64,000 nt of DNA from Streptomyces sp. CBMA152 (GCF_014596475.1 NZ_MECJ01000009.1:62001-126000), one strand, 5' to 3'; numbered from the stretch's first letter, positions 8,298 to 17,064 are shown. The notes: generated from the letters alone by a model not told the origin. A program made the numbers and translations.

Positions 8298-9062
8298 TCA
8301 GTCGATGCTCGCCTTGGCGGCCGGGGCGATGGGAGGTACGTCCGGATAGGGGCGGCGATACCTGGCCCCGATGCCGAAGCGGTCGGCGAGGGCGTCGGCG
8401 AAGGCGGCGGCGATGCGGATCTCGCCGTTGGGATTGGGGTGGGTGCCGTCCCAGGTGTGATCCGCCGCGACGAACTCGGCCGCGGTCTCGGCGACCACCA
8501 CCGGGGAGGAGGGGTTGGCGAGGTTCTCGGCCACGGCGCGCAGCCGTTCGTTGCAGGCGTCGACCCGGGCGCCGAAGTCCGGGTCGTCGACCGCTTTGCG
8601 GCACTGCAGGATGGTGCCGAGCACGATCACGAGGTGCGGGTTGGCCCGGCGGGCGCCGGCGAGGAACTCCCGGAGGTTCACCTCGAACTGCGCGGGTTCG
8701 ACGCCGTACCAGAACAGGTCGTTGATGCCGAGCAGCACCAGCAGGTAGTCGGGCCGGTGCTCACGGACCTTGGCCTCGATCTCGTCCTTCTCGGTGAGGT
8801 AGGGGCGGCCCCACTGGGCGTCGTGGTCGGGGTCGAACCCCGCTTCGGCATAGGTGGCGTCGTCGTCACCGACCTCGGCGGTGCGGATGTTGTCGAGCGT
8901 GTCCTTGGGACCGACCAGGTCGACGCTGACGTGGTGCTCGTGCAGGTGCTTCCAGAACCGGTAGCGCCAGGTCCAGTCGCCGCTGCTGCCATGGCTGATC
9001 GAGTCGCCGACGATCATGATGTTGATCATGTCGGGGGTACGGGCGGGGTGGGCCAGGGACAT
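8298..9062 (-). CDS. SGNH/GDSL-family esterase
   Basis: A 254-residue hydrolase with the SGNH blocks: block I IMIVGDSISHG (Ser21), block III LLVLLGINDLF (Asn) and block V DGTHPNPNGE (Asp/His). A ribosome binding site AGGAGG lies six bases before ATG 9062. No signal peptide is evident, so it is probably cytoplasmic. It lies 50 bp downstream of a hexapeptide acyltransferase on the same strand, so the two may add and remove acyl groups on the same glycan or metabolite; that pairing is inference. Confidence 0.88.
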   Translation of the reverse strand: MSLAHPARTPDMINIMIVGDSISHGSSGDWTWRYRFWKHLHEHHVSVDLVGPKDTLDNIRTAEVGDDDATYAEAGFDPDHDAQWGRPYLTEKDEIEAKVREHRPDYLLVLLGINDLFWYGVEPAQFEVNLREFLAGARRANPHLVIVLGTILQCRKAVDDPDFGARVDACNERLRAVAENLANPSSPVVVAETAAEFVAADHTWDGTHPNPNGEIRIAAAFADALADRFGIGARYRRPYPDVPPIAPAAKASID

Positions 9063-9112
9063 GATCCCCTCCTAAGAACTCGGGACCGTCATCGAGAAAC
9101 CCGGGACCGTCG

Positions 9113-9808
9113 TCACCGTGTCGCGGACCGGGCCCCCGGGTCCTCGGCCGCCGGGCGGGTCCAGCCCGCTTCGGGGTCGTGGCACCGCAGGATCCGGGCG
9201 GGCACGCCGCCGACGAGGCAGTGGTCGGGGAACTCGCCGCGGACGACGGAGCCGCCGGCCACCGCGACGTTGCGCCCGAGGCGGGTGCCCGGGAGCACCA
9301 CGGCACCGGCGCCGATCCAACAGCCGGCACCGATCACCACCGGCTGGTTTCGCGGGGGCTGACAGCCGATGGGGCGGTCGAGTTCGGTGTAGGTGTGGTT
9401 CTGGTCGGTGATGTAGGCGTACGGAGCGACGAACACGTGGTCGCCGATCGTCACGGACTGGTGCGCCACGACGTGGCTCCCCCAACCGATCAGACAGCCC
9501 CTGCCGATCCGCAGGACCGGGTCCGGCCCCAGGTCGAGCCCGGGCAGCAGGCCTGCGGTGAGGGTCACCTGACGCCCGATCAGCGTGCCGTCCCCGATCT
9601 CCATCCACGGCTCGCCGTAGAGCGAACCGACCGGGAAACCGATGCACACGCCGTCGCCCAGGTACCCGAAGCGCCGGCCGCCCGGGGTCTCGGACGTGAT
9701 CCGCCCGTGCCGCTCCACCCATGACCACGCGCCGCGGGCCACGGCGGCTCGCAGGCGGCGGGCTTCCAGAGCGAGACGGCCATGGCGCCGATCGGCTGTC
9801 CGGAACAT
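9113..9808 (-). CDS. Left-handed beta-helix (hexapeptide) acyltransferase
   Basis: A 231-residue protein with hexapeptide repeats (IGDGTLIGRQV, VLRIGRGCLIG, VTIGDHVFV, VVIGAGCWIGAGAVVLPGTR, LGRNVAVAGGSVVRGEFPDH) and the trimer-type C-terminal GGVPARIL block. The family transfers acetyl or other acyl groups from CoA to sugars or small molecules; the catalytic His could be in the ITDQNHTY loop. Substrate unknown. Likely co-transcribed with the SGNH hydrolase gene. Confidence 0.88.
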   Translation of the reverse strand: MFRTADRRHGRLALEARRLRAAVARGAWSWVERHGRITSETPGGRRFGYLGDGVCIGFPVGSLYGEPWMEIGDGTLIGRQVTLTAGLLPGLDLGPDPVLRIGRGCLIGWGSHVVAHQSVTIGDHVFVAPYAYITDQNHTYTELDRPIGCQPPRNQPVVIGAGCWIGAGAVVLPGTRLGRNVAVAGGSVVRGEFPDHCLVGGVPARILRCHDPEAGWTRPAAEDPGARSATR

Positions 9809-9890
9809 GCCCTCACGCTAAGCAGACCACCACGGCCGCGCCCCCGGAGACGGCCGCCCGGGTGACAGCCGGGAGGCACCCGGCGGGTGA

Positions 9891-10631
9891 TCAGAAGTGG
9901 CGGGTGAACGGTGTGGCGTTGATGGCGAACATGCCGGAGAAGGTGCGGTCGAGCTGGTAGACGAGCAGCACGATGAAGGTGATGAGCGCGGACAGGCCCA
10001 TCACCATCACCACATGGGTGAAGCTTCGCCGCACCCCGAAGAGGAACATGAACCCGACGGTGAGGAACGCGCCGGTGATCAGACCGACCCACAGCACCGG
10101 GGACAGGCCGTTGCCCACGTCGGCCTCCCGTCCGCGCCGGGCCTCGTCCAAGGTGCCCAGCTGCGCCACCACTTCCTGACCCACGATCTGCTGCGCGGGG
10201 CTCGCACCATCGGGCGCCTGCCCGGCGGCCCGCACCTCGTCCAGCAGCCGCCAACCCTCCGGGCCGGGGGCAACGCCGTCGACCATGGCGGGCCACTCCG
10301 TGTCGGTGACGTGCCGGACGTACGTCTCGACCGCTGTGCGCATCCGCGCGCCCTGCGCGGCGGGCATCGAGGCTGCCAGCACATGGATCTGGTGGGCGGC
10401 GCTCGCCTCCGCCGCGGTGTGCTCCTCGGCGCCGGAGCGGTCGTCCCACACCGTCACCAGTGCCAGGCCCAGGACCAGGGCGTAGAGCACGCCGACCATC
10501 ATCGAGATGTACTCGGCGACGTCCTCACGCGGTTCGTCGCCCGGTTTCGGTGGCCAATAGCGGTGCTTGAGCAGGACGACGGCTGCGGCGAGCATCGCCG
10601 CGCCGAGCACGATGGCGATGGTTTCGGTCAC
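9891..10631 (-). CDS. DUF4239-type membrane protein
   Basis: A 246-residue protein with an N-terminal helix (IAIVLGAAMLAAAVVLL), a second near residues 45-65 (YISMMVGVLYALVLGLALV), a long soluble middle region, and two C-terminal helices (WVGLITGAFLTVGFMFLFG, VVMVMGLSALITFIVLLVYQ). The layout and the LFGVRR...TFIVLLVYQLDRTFSG block match DUF4239, a bestrophin-like family of unknown function in actinobacteria. GTG start at 10631 after a purine-rich ggaagaa. Confidence 0.8.
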   Translation of the reverse strand: MTETIAIVLGAAMLAAAVVLLKHRYWPPKPGDEPREDVAEYISMMVGVLYALVLGLALVTVWDDRSGAEEHTAAEASAAHQIHVLAASMPAAQGARMRTAVETYVRHVTDTEWPAMVDGVAPGPEGWRLLDEVRAAGQAPDGASPAQQIVGQEVVAQLGTLDEARRGREADVGNGLSPVLWVGLITGAFLTVGFMFLFGVRRSFTHVVMVMGLSALITFIVLLVYQLDRTFSGMFAINATPFTRHF

Positions 10632-10664
10632 TTCTTCCGCCGGTTTTCTGTAGTGCCGATGTGG

Positions 10665-12098
10665 TCAGTGCCTGCGGTACGCGAGGATCGCGGCCGCGAC
10701 GGCGGCGGGGACGAGGACGAGGAGGAGTGCGGACATCAGCCCAAGGCCGGTGGGGTGTCTGCCGTTTCGGAGGAAGTGGCCCAGGATCGAGGGCTGGTTT
10801 CGACGCGGAGGCTCGGTCGGCGCCTTGGGCACGGTGCCGGCGGTCGCCGCTTCCCCCACCCCCTGGGGCGCCGCCCCCACCCTGCCGGGCGCCGCCGGTG
10901 CCATGGGTGCCACCGGTGCCGCCGGGGCCACAGGTGGCGCCGGTGCCACAGGTGGCGCCGGTGCCACAGGTGGCGCCGGTGCCACAGGTGGCGCCGGTGG
11001 CGCCGGTGGCGCCAGGACCATCGGGGGCGCCAGGGCGAGGCCGGGTGCGGCGATACCCGGGGGCGGGACAGGCGGCACGACAGCACCGGGCAACCGTGCC
11101 AGGAACGGCGGCGGCGCCAACCCTGGGACAAGAGCCCCACCCGGGGGGAGGAGAGGCCCGGGGACCGGGCCCGGCGCGACCGGGGCACGCAAGCGGGGCC
11201 GTGAAGGGGCAGCCGGAAAAGCGCCGGGGAAGGGGCCGGGCTGGGGAGCGGGGATCACGAACCGGGCGGAGGAACGCGCGGTCAGCCGCGGCGGCACCAC
11301 CATGTCCCCATGACGTCCGAGGGTGTTGATCCGGTCGCTGCCCTCGGCGTACCCACCGCTCACGTACGTCCCGGGCGCGCGGCGCACCACGGCGGTGCAC
11401 TGCGTGGATGTGCCCGGATCCAGCCGGGCCACCACCGCCTCCGTGCCCGCGCAGTCGATACGGGGCGGCGCGAGCGGCACGTCGGCGATCCGGACGCCGA
11501 AGGCGGGCCGGTTGCCGGTGTTGGTCAGCACATAGCGCAGAACCGCCGCCTGCGACAGGCCCGTCACCTGTGCCGTCTCGTCCAGCGCCAGAGCGGCGCC
11601 CACCCCTGTGTACCCCGACCACTGCGCGGCGCCCACGGTCGCGCGCAGGTAGGGAAGTCGGGCGGTGGCCACGACCTCGCCGCTCCAGGTGCCGGGGCGC
11701 GCAGGAGTCTCCGCCGTGCAGGTCACCGCGCGCAGGCCGGTGAGTACCGGCACATGGTCGCGCCCGCCCGGGCAGTGGACCCCGACGCCCGGCATGCCGG
11801 GATCAACCACGCGTACGTCGTAGAGGTCGGCCCCACCCCGGTTGGTCAGTCGGTACGTCTTGACGACGGGATCGGCCACCCGAATAACGGGCCCCGGTAC
11901 GGCCGGTCCGGGCCACTCGTTCACGGTGACCGCGAGCACCAGCCCCTGCGTGCCCGCCCCGTCCGCAGCCGCCGGATCGGACGTGCCCCAGCCCGCGGCG
12001 GTCAACAGCAGTACGGACAGCGGCCACAACGCCCGGCGGCGTCGCCGTCCGTTCCTCCCGCTACCCGCCGTGCCGTCACGCCTTCTCCTCACGCCCAT
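10665..12098 (-). CDS. Pro-rich surface protein with C-terminal membrane anchor
   Basis: A 477-residue protein. The Arg-rich N-terminus followed by ALWPLSVLLLTAAGWG is a signal peptide. Residues about 45-255 are a beta-rich extracellular part with two DUF11-like modules (VKTYRLTNRGGADLYDVRV, AVLRYVLTNTGNRPAFGVRI). Residues about 260-430 are Pro/Ala-rich with APPVAP repeats. The C-terminus has one hydrophobic helix (MSALLLVLVPAAVAAAILA) and AYRRH, a stop-transfer end without an LPXTG motif. This layout suits a protein spanning the wall and presenting the DUF11-like modules outside. ATG 12098 was chosen because the signal peptide starts there; the frame upstream is low-complexity. Confidence 0.75.
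   Translation of the reverse strand: MGVRRRRDGTAGSGRNGRRRRRALWPLSVLLLTAAGWGTSDPAAADGAGTQGLVLAVTVNEWPGPAVPGPVIRVADPVVKTYRLTNRGGADLYDVRVVDPGMPGVGVHCPGGRDHVPVLTGLRAVTCTAETPARPGTWSGEVVATARLPYLRATVGAAQWSGYTGVGAALALDETAQVTGLSQAAVLRYVLTNTGNRPAFGVRIADVPLAPPRIDCAGTEAVVARLDPGTSTQCTAVVRRAPGTYVSGGYAEGSDRINTLGRHGDMVVPPRLTARSSARFVIPAPQPGPFPGAFPAAPSRPRLRAPVAPGPVPGPLLPPGGALVPGLAPPPFLARLPGAVVPPVPPPGIAAPGLALAPPMVLAPPAPPAPPVAPAPPVAPAPPVAPAPPVAPAAPVAPMAPAAPGRVGAAPQGVGEAATAGTVPKAPTEPPRRNQPSILGHFLRNGRHPTGLGLMSALLLVLVPAAVAAAILAYRRH
10927..10998. repeat. 18-bp tandem repeat, four copies
   Basis: Unit gccacaggtggcgccggt repeated four times exactly, with degenerate flanking copies, inside the Pro-rich region of the surface protein. 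Each unit encodes six residues (APPVAP phase). Such perfect repeats can change copy number by slippage. Confidence 0.85.
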
Positions 12099-12301
12099 AT
12101 GCTGAATGAACGTTCCTTCGCACGTCGTCCGGAGCGCCGCCCGCTGCGACATCCGGTCCGTCGAACCACCCGGATGCGCCAGCCGGCGAGACCGCCCGAC
12201 CGGACGGGAGCCTCGTCGCGCCCCACCGGACCGCGACATCGGCGGACGGCCGCGACGCGCCTCGCCAGTACGCGGCACCCATTGTGTGACAATCGCCCCC
12301 G

Positions 12302-13552
12302 ATGTCCCGCCCCACAAAAGCAGCAGTCCTCGGCGGTGGAGCGCTGTTGGCCGCGCTCCTCGGCCAAGTTGTGACGGCCTGTGGAGGTGCGCAGGGTGTG
12401 CCGCGCGCGGAGCCGCGCCACGGCGAGCTGCGGATCTCGATCCACGGCCACAGCGAGGGGCAACGGGTGGACCCCGGACGGCCGCTGGAGGTGACCGCTC
12501 GCGGCAGCGGTGGCCGTATGACCGACGTGACCGTCGTCGACACCTTCGGCCGCCGACTTGCGGGCAGGCTCGACGCGGACGGCACCCACTGGCGCGCTGC
12601 CACCGCACTGGCCGCCGCGACGCACTACACCGTGCACGTCGCCACCGAGGACGACGGCGAAGCCATGGCTCGCAGAACGCTGCAATTCGAGACATCCCCC
12701 GCAGGCCGCGTGCTCAGCGTGCGGTTCGGTCCCGGTCCGGGCACGTACGGGGTCGGACAGCCCATCACCGCGAAGCTCGGCACACCGGTTCGCGGGGCGC
12801 GGCTTCGTGCGCTGGTCGAAGGCGCTCTCAAGGTCGAGTCCTCGCCCGCGGCGGAGGGGGCCTGGCACTGGGTGGACGACACGACCCTGCACTACCGGCC
12901 CCGGACGTACTGGCCCGCCCACGCCGTCATCCAAGTCCGCGACGAACTGAACGGGGCCCCGATCGCGGACGACTTGTACGGGGGCGAGACACCGCCCCTG
13001 GTCATCACCACCGGCGCCCGGATCGAGGCGGTCGTCGACGCGGCGGCGCACTCCATGACCGTCAGGCGCGACGGCACAACCGTCAAGACCGTGCCCGTCA
13101 CCACGGGCAGGCCCGGCTTCGGCACACGCAACGGCGTCAAGGTCGTCCTCGGCCGCGAGTACGTCGCACGGATGCGCGGTGCCAGCGTCGGCATCCCCCC
13201 AGACAGCCCCGACGCCTACGACCAGTCGGTGCGCTACGCCGTACGGATCACGCTCAGCGGTGAATACCTGCACGCCGCGCCCTGGTCGCAGGGCTCCCAG
13301 GGGCATGCCAACGTCAGCCACGGCTGCGTCGGCATGGGCACCCGCGACGCGGCCTGGTTCTTCCGGACGGTACGCGAGGGCGACATCGTCCGGGTCATCC
13401 ACAGCCACGGGAAGAAAATGCCGGCCTTCGGCAACGGCTTCGGCGACTGGAACCTGTCCTGGAACCAGTGGCGCCGAGGCAGCGCGCTGTCGGAACGCCC
13501 CACCGCCGACCCCCAGCCGACCGGCTCCGGCCGACTGCGCCCACAACTCTGA
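12302..13552 (+). CDS. L,D-transpeptidase lipoprotein with Ig-like domains
   Basis: A 416-residue protein. The N-terminal helix ends in VVTACGG, a lipobox with Cys27, so it is predicted to be membrane-anchored. Residues about 40-250 are two Ig-like domains, residues about 250-370 the YkuD catalytic domain with HANVSHGCVGM (His335, catalytic Cys342), and the tail has the C-terminal subdomain block GNGFGDWNLSWNQW seen in actinobacterial Ldt enzymes. It forms 3-3 peptidoglycan cross-links. ATG 12302. It ends convergent with the DUF1003 gene. Confidence 0.93.
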   Translation: MSRPTKAAVLGGGALLAALLGQVVTACGGAQGVPRAEPRHGELRISIHGHSEGQRVDPGRPLEVTARGSGGRMTDVTVVDTFGRRLAGRLDADGTHWRAATALAAATHYTVHVATEDDGEAMARRTLQFETSPAGRVLSVRFGPGPGTYGVGQPITAKLGTPVRGARLRALVEGALKVESSPAAEGAWHWVDDTTLHYRPRTYWPAHAVIQVRDELNGAPIADDLYGGETPPLVITTGARIEAVVDAAAHSMTVRRDGTTVKTVPVTTGRPGFGTRNGVKVVLGREYVARMRGASVGIPPDSPDAYDQSVRYAVRITLSGEYLHAAPWSQGSQGHANVSHGCVGMGTRDAAWFFRTVREGDIVRVIHSHGKKMPAFGNGFGDWNLSWNQWRRGSALSERPTADPQPTGSGRLRPQL

Positions 13553-13571
13553 TCCGGCAGCGGGCCCTCGA

Positions 13572-13585
13572 CTCGGGGCCCCGAG
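13572..13585. terminator. Palindrome between converging genes
   Basis: Perfect 14-base palindrome ctcggggccccgag between the L,D-transpeptidase gene and the converging DUF1003 gene. No T-tract and no loop, so termination is only suggested by position. Confidence 0.35.
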
Positions 13586-13622
13586 CCTGTTGGTTCCTCA
13601 TCGCGCGCACGGGGCCCGGACG

Positions 13623-14027
13623 TCACTGCTCGGCGCCGTCCTCGATCAGTCGGCGGTGGAGTTCCTGGGTCATGGAGTGAATCGCGCGCGTCAGTTCGGT
13701 GTTGGTCTTCAGCTCCAGCTCCTCCTCGACGAAGTCATGGTCGGCCTTCATCTGCTGGAAGGCCGCCTGCCGGTTCTGGCCGATCATGACGAACGTCGAC
13801 AGGAAGATCGCTTCCAGCGACACCACCAGGGTCAGCGTCGGCCAGGGACTGGACTCGAAGAACAGCATCCACACCGCGAAGACGACAGCGTGCACGTAGA
13901 CGAACGGCATCGAGCCCGCGAACCGCGTGATGGCGTCGGCGACGCGCAGTTGGACGTCCTCCGTACGATGCTTGCGATGCGCCACCACCGCTGGGTGGTG
14001 CCGGTCCATGCTGTGCTGCTCGTCCAT
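13623..14027 (-). CDS. DUF1003 membrane protein
   Basis: A 134-residue protein with two hydrophobic helices (FVYVHAVVFAVWMLFF, LTLVVSLEAIFLSTFVMIG) separated by a short hydrophilic link and followed by a charged coiled-coil tail rich in Glu and Lys. The block MIGQNRQAAFQQMKADHDF is diagnostic for DUF1003. Function unknown; homologues are common and often stress-associated. GAGAGG precedes the ATG. Confidence 0.88.
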   Translation of the reverse strand: MDEQHSMDRHHPAVVAHRKHRTEDVQLRVADAITRFAGSMPFVYVHAVVFAVWMLFFESSPWPTLTLVVSLEAIFLSTFVMIGQNRQAAFQQMKADHDFVEEELELKTNTELTRAIHSMTQELHRRLIEDGAEQ

Positions 14028-14125
14028 CTCGGCGCGCCTCTCGCGTAGCGGGGTAGGCGGCTCGGAGCCCTGCCGACGGCAGCAGCGGGAACCGCCTTTC
14101 CCGCAGCCTAAAGCGGCGACATGCG

Positions 14126-14365
14126 GTGGCCCACGGGCTGCTCGGCCTCGACGACCGTGACATCCCCGGCATCCACCACGCCCTTGCCGATCCGGAGACC
14201 GCCTTCACGGTCCTCAAGGCCGCGCTGAGCGACACGGACGAGGCCGTCACCGCCGCCGTGCCGTCTGTCGGCGAACGATGCAGCGCTCAAGTGGTCGGCG
14301 CATCAACGCTGTTCAGGGGAGAACTGCTGGGCCGCCGACCGGGTTGGGCCGGTCGGCGGCGGTGA
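14126..14365 (+). CDS. Possible small protein or gene fragment
   Basis: From GTG 14126 the first 45 residues have strong Streptomyces codon bias and a plausible composition (LLGLDDRDIPGIHHALADPE, FTVLKAALSDTDEAV); the remainder is Arg/Gly-rich and unlike it. It may be a decayed fragment. I do not recognise a family. Confidence 0.25.
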   Translation: MAHGLLGLDDRDIPGIHHALADPETAFTVLKAALSDTDEAVTAAVPSVGERCSAQVVGASTLFRGELLGRRPGWAGRRR

Positions 14366-14386
14366 GGAGGGTGCGGGGGCGAGGGG

Positions 14387-15446
14387 TCAGGGCTCGGTGG
14401 TGAGTGTGGGCCAGAGCGTGGCGGCGGTGAGGGGCCGGGCCAGGCGGGGTGCCCAGTGGGTTTCGTCGCCGTCTTCGTCGCGCCAGGACCACAGGCGGGT
14501 GGTGGCGAGGTGGAGGGGGTGAAGCCGGGTGATGCCGATGGCGCCGTGGAGTTGGTGGGCGATGCGGGTGATCTCGGCGGCCGAGGCGGATGCCTGGGTC
14601 TTGGCGGCGGCGACGGCGAAGTGCGCGGCCGGGCCGCCGGTGTCCAGCGGGGCTGCGGCGGCCTGGACGGCGGCGCGTACCAGGGCGGCTTCCTCGATCA
14701 GCCGTGCCTCTTCCTGCTTGACGGCCTGGAAGCGGCTGAGCGGACGGCCGAACTGGGTGCGGGCGGTGGTGTGGGCGACCGTCAGTTCGACACAGCGTCC
14801 GGCGGCACCGGCGATCAGGGCCGACCGCGCCATGGCCGCTCGGAGCCGGGCCTCGTCGAGCAGTTCAGGGGAGATCCGGCCGACGTGGCAGGCGGGGATC
14901 TCAAGGGCGGCGAGGTGCAGGTCGTCGCGGGGTTCCTCGGCGAGGTTGCCACCGGGGGTGAGGACGGTCCGGTCCGGGGTGAGGGTGAACAAGACGGGGC
15001 CGAAGGGGGCGGTCGCCAGGACGACCACGGCGCCGGCGGCGCGGGCCCAGGGGACGCGGCGCAGGGTGCCGGTGACCAGCAGGGTGTCGTCCTCGCCGAA
15101 GCAGCCGGCCGATCCGACGCCCGAGGTGGGCGTAACGGATCGTCAGGTCGGGGGCGATGGCGTAGCTGAGCGGGCCTTCGGGGACGGGGAGGCCGGCGCG
15201 GCGCAGCAGCGGGCGGGCGACCAGGGCGGTTTCGGCGAACGGGGCGGGGACGGCGCGGCGTCCTGCCTCCTGGGCGGCGGCGAGGAGTTCGGCGGTGGCG
15301 GCGTCCGGGGACGGGAGGGCCACGGCGTTTGGGGCGGTGGTGTTGGTGACGGTGGCGATGGCGTCCGGCTCGGTGAAGAAGGCGGTGGTGTCGTAGTCGT
15401 CGGCGGCTATGACGGGGGCGCTGGTGTCGATCGTGTGGGTGTTCAT
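14387..15446 (-). pseudogene. Acyl-CoA dehydrogenase (C-terminal type), frameshifted
   Basis: Two frames join into one protein. The first starts at ATG 15446 and reads to PDLTIRYAHLG; homology then continues one frame away (GVGSAGCFGEDDTLLVTGT) to the stop at 14387. The second part has the FadE C-terminal helices (ALIAGAAGRCVELTVAHTTA, RTQFGRPLSRFQAVKQEEAR, IAHQLHGAIGIT). The total is one base too long, with the shift near 15105-15130. In actinobacteria paired fadE genes encode heteromeric dehydrogenases. The start overlaps the stop of the upstream fadE by one base (TGATG), so both were one operon. Either gene decay or a sequence error. Confidence 0.75.
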
Positions 15447-16195
15447 CAGTGCTGCTCCAGACCGCGAGTGATGATGCCGCGAAGGATTTCGTTGGTGCCG
15501 CCGCGCAGGGTGTAGCCGGGGCTGTGCAGCAGGGCGAAGGCGAGCAGTTCAGCGTGGCTGCCGGGGGTGGCGTGCGGGGCGGCCGGGGTCGGCAGGACGC
15601 TGCGGACGGTGTCGATCAGCGTGCCCTCCAGACGGGTGCCGAGGTCCTTGACCAGAGCGGCCTGGGTGTCGGGCGAGGCTCCGGCGTCCAGTGCGGCGGC
15701 CACGCCGAGGGAGAGCTGGCAGATGCTGTGCAGACGGGCCGTCAAGATGCCTATCTGGGTGAGCTGTTGGGCCGTGGCGGGGCGCTGTTCGAGTTCGCGG
15801 AGCAGGGAGAGCAGCAGGGGGAAGGTGGACAGGTAGCGTTCCGGGCCGCTGCGCTCGAAGGCGAGTTCGCCGGTGACCTGCTTCCAGCCGCCGCCCCGCT
15901 GCCCGAGCAGCATGCCGTCGGGGACGTCGACGCCTTCGAGGTGGAAGGCGTTGAAGCGGTGCTCGCCGCTCATCAGCCGGATCGGTTCCACCCGTACGCC
16001 CGGGGCACGCAGGTCGACGATGAACTGGCTGAGTCCGGCGTGCTTGTCCTCGGCGTCGTCGGTGCGGGCCAGCACGATGGCGTAGTCGTTGACGTGGGCG
16101 CCGCCGGTCCACATCTTGGTGCCGGTCAACCGCCAGCCGTCGGCGGTGCGTTCGGCGCGGGTACGCACCGAAGCCGTCTCGGCTCTTTGATTCAT
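15446..16195 (-). pseudogene. Acyl-CoA dehydrogenase, N-terminus missing
   Basis: Recognisable from SVRTRAERTADGWRLTGTKM onward, through the middle domain (HFLEG-like FHLEGVDVPDGMLLG) and the C-terminal helical domain ending YTLRGGTNEILRGIITRGLE. The first 120-150 residues normal for the family, including most of the N-terminal helical domain, are absent; upstream of 16195 the sequence changes abruptly to unrelated DNA. A 250-residue product could start at ATG 16195, but without this domain it should not be active. Truncation probably came from an insertion or deletion at about 16190. Confidence 0.8.
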
Positions 16196-16302
16196 CCTTC
16201 GGATGCCGAGCACAGCTGCAAGGCCGAGGATTGAGGCGACGCGGAGCGTCGGTGATTGACGACAACGCGGCGAGCGTGCGGGCCGGGGCACGCGCGCCCC
16301 GG

Positions 16303-16345
16303 CAGGACCTATCGGGCAGGCCCTAGGCGTATCCCATAGGTCCTG
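16303..16345. repeat. Inverted repeat, 10-bp arms
   Basis: caggacctat (16303-16312) and its exact complement ataggtcctg (16336-16345), 23 bases apart, between the truncated acyl-CoA dehydrogenase and the DUF3592 gene. It may be a terminator for the latter or the scar of a mobile element. The 16196-16302 stretch shows no gene. Confidence 0.45.
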
Positions 16346-16396
16346 TGACGGGTCTGGCGGTGGATCCGTTGGTGAGAACGAGGAGGGAGAACAAGC

Positions 16397-16790
16397 TCAG
16401 CGCGTGAGCAGGCAGCCTGCCGCGACGCCGAGGAAGATCATGGCTCCGAAGGACAGGCCGACGATCTGATGTAGGCGGTACTTCCGGGTGAACACCCGTG
16501 CGCTCTTCGGCATTTCGGGCAGGTAGGCAACCAGTACATGGGTTCCGAGGGCCAGCCCCGTCGCCGTCGTGGGGGGGCCGGAACCTGACGGGCCGGCCCT
16601 GCCGGTCGGTGAACTCGATGACGGGCGTCGAAGAATCGTCCCCGGGCTCATGCTCCTGGTCCACCACCCCCTCGGCGCGCAACCCGTAGCGGCTCAGCCG
16701 CATCTGCAACCGTGCCTCCCGCGCACTGGCCCACAGACCCACCAGGCCCACCGATACGGCCAGCCCGATACCGATCGTTTCACCCGTCAT
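16397..16790 (-). pseudogene. DUF3592 membrane protein, frameshifted at a C7 tract
   Basis: From ATG 16790 the frame reads an N-terminal membrane helix (IGIGLAVSVGLVGLWASA), then LRAEGVVDQEHEPGDDSSTP and the VIEFTDRQGRPVRF block typical of DUF3592. At the run of seven G on the plus strand (16571-16577) homology shifts frame and continues TGLALGTHVLVAYLPEMPKS then a C-terminal helix (IVGLSFGAMIFLGVAAG). The whole is one base too long, so one extra base in the homopolymer would explain it. It may be an intact gene if that base is an error. Confidence 0.65.
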
Positions 16791-17034
16791 CCGTCCCCTG
16801 CTCTCCCTCGCACAGCGCCCGCCGGGCACGGGCCGCGCATCAGGAGGACGCGGCACGCAGCCCGATGGTTCACGAAGTGCGCGGGCACACCGGCTCCTCG
16901 GGCTTACGCGGTCGTGGCTGGGGCCGCGATGGGCCGATCGTCGCCCTTCGCCGTCGGGCACGCGGATGCCGCCCCTGATGAGCCTTCGCTGAGTCGAGCC
17001 AGTCAACTGACCAAGCACGGCAGGCTCGCCGACC
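16791..17034. other. Intergenic, no gene supported
   Basis: No reading frame here has a start signal and a protein-like composition. It lies between the DUF3592 gene and the 30-bp palindrome, in a stretch scarred by transposon relics. Confidence 0.4.
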
Positions 17035-17064
17035 CATCGGACGGGCCCTAGGGCCCGTCCGATG
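17035..17064. repeat. 30-bp perfect palindrome centred on TA
   Basis: Fifteen-base arms meet at GGGCCC-TA-GGGCCC with outer catcggac / gtccgatg. It looks like two identical transposon ends facing each other across a TA dinucleotide, the target of IS630/Tc1-type elements, although a terminator or other palindrome cannot be excluded. 17065-17268 holds no clear gene. Confidence 0.6.

Noticed and set aside
10927..10998. CRISPR-like short repeat array
   Set aside because: The units are directly adjacent without spacers and are in frame with a Pro-rich protein.
9897..11204. 435-residue plus-strand open frame
   Set aside because: It is antisense to the DUF4239 and Pro-rich surface protein genes; the sequence is Gly/Arg/His low-complexity and carries no domain.
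10665..12695. 676-residue version of the surface protein
   Set aside because: The first 200 residues are Arg-rich shadow of the L,D-transpeptidase gene; the signal peptide begins at 12098.
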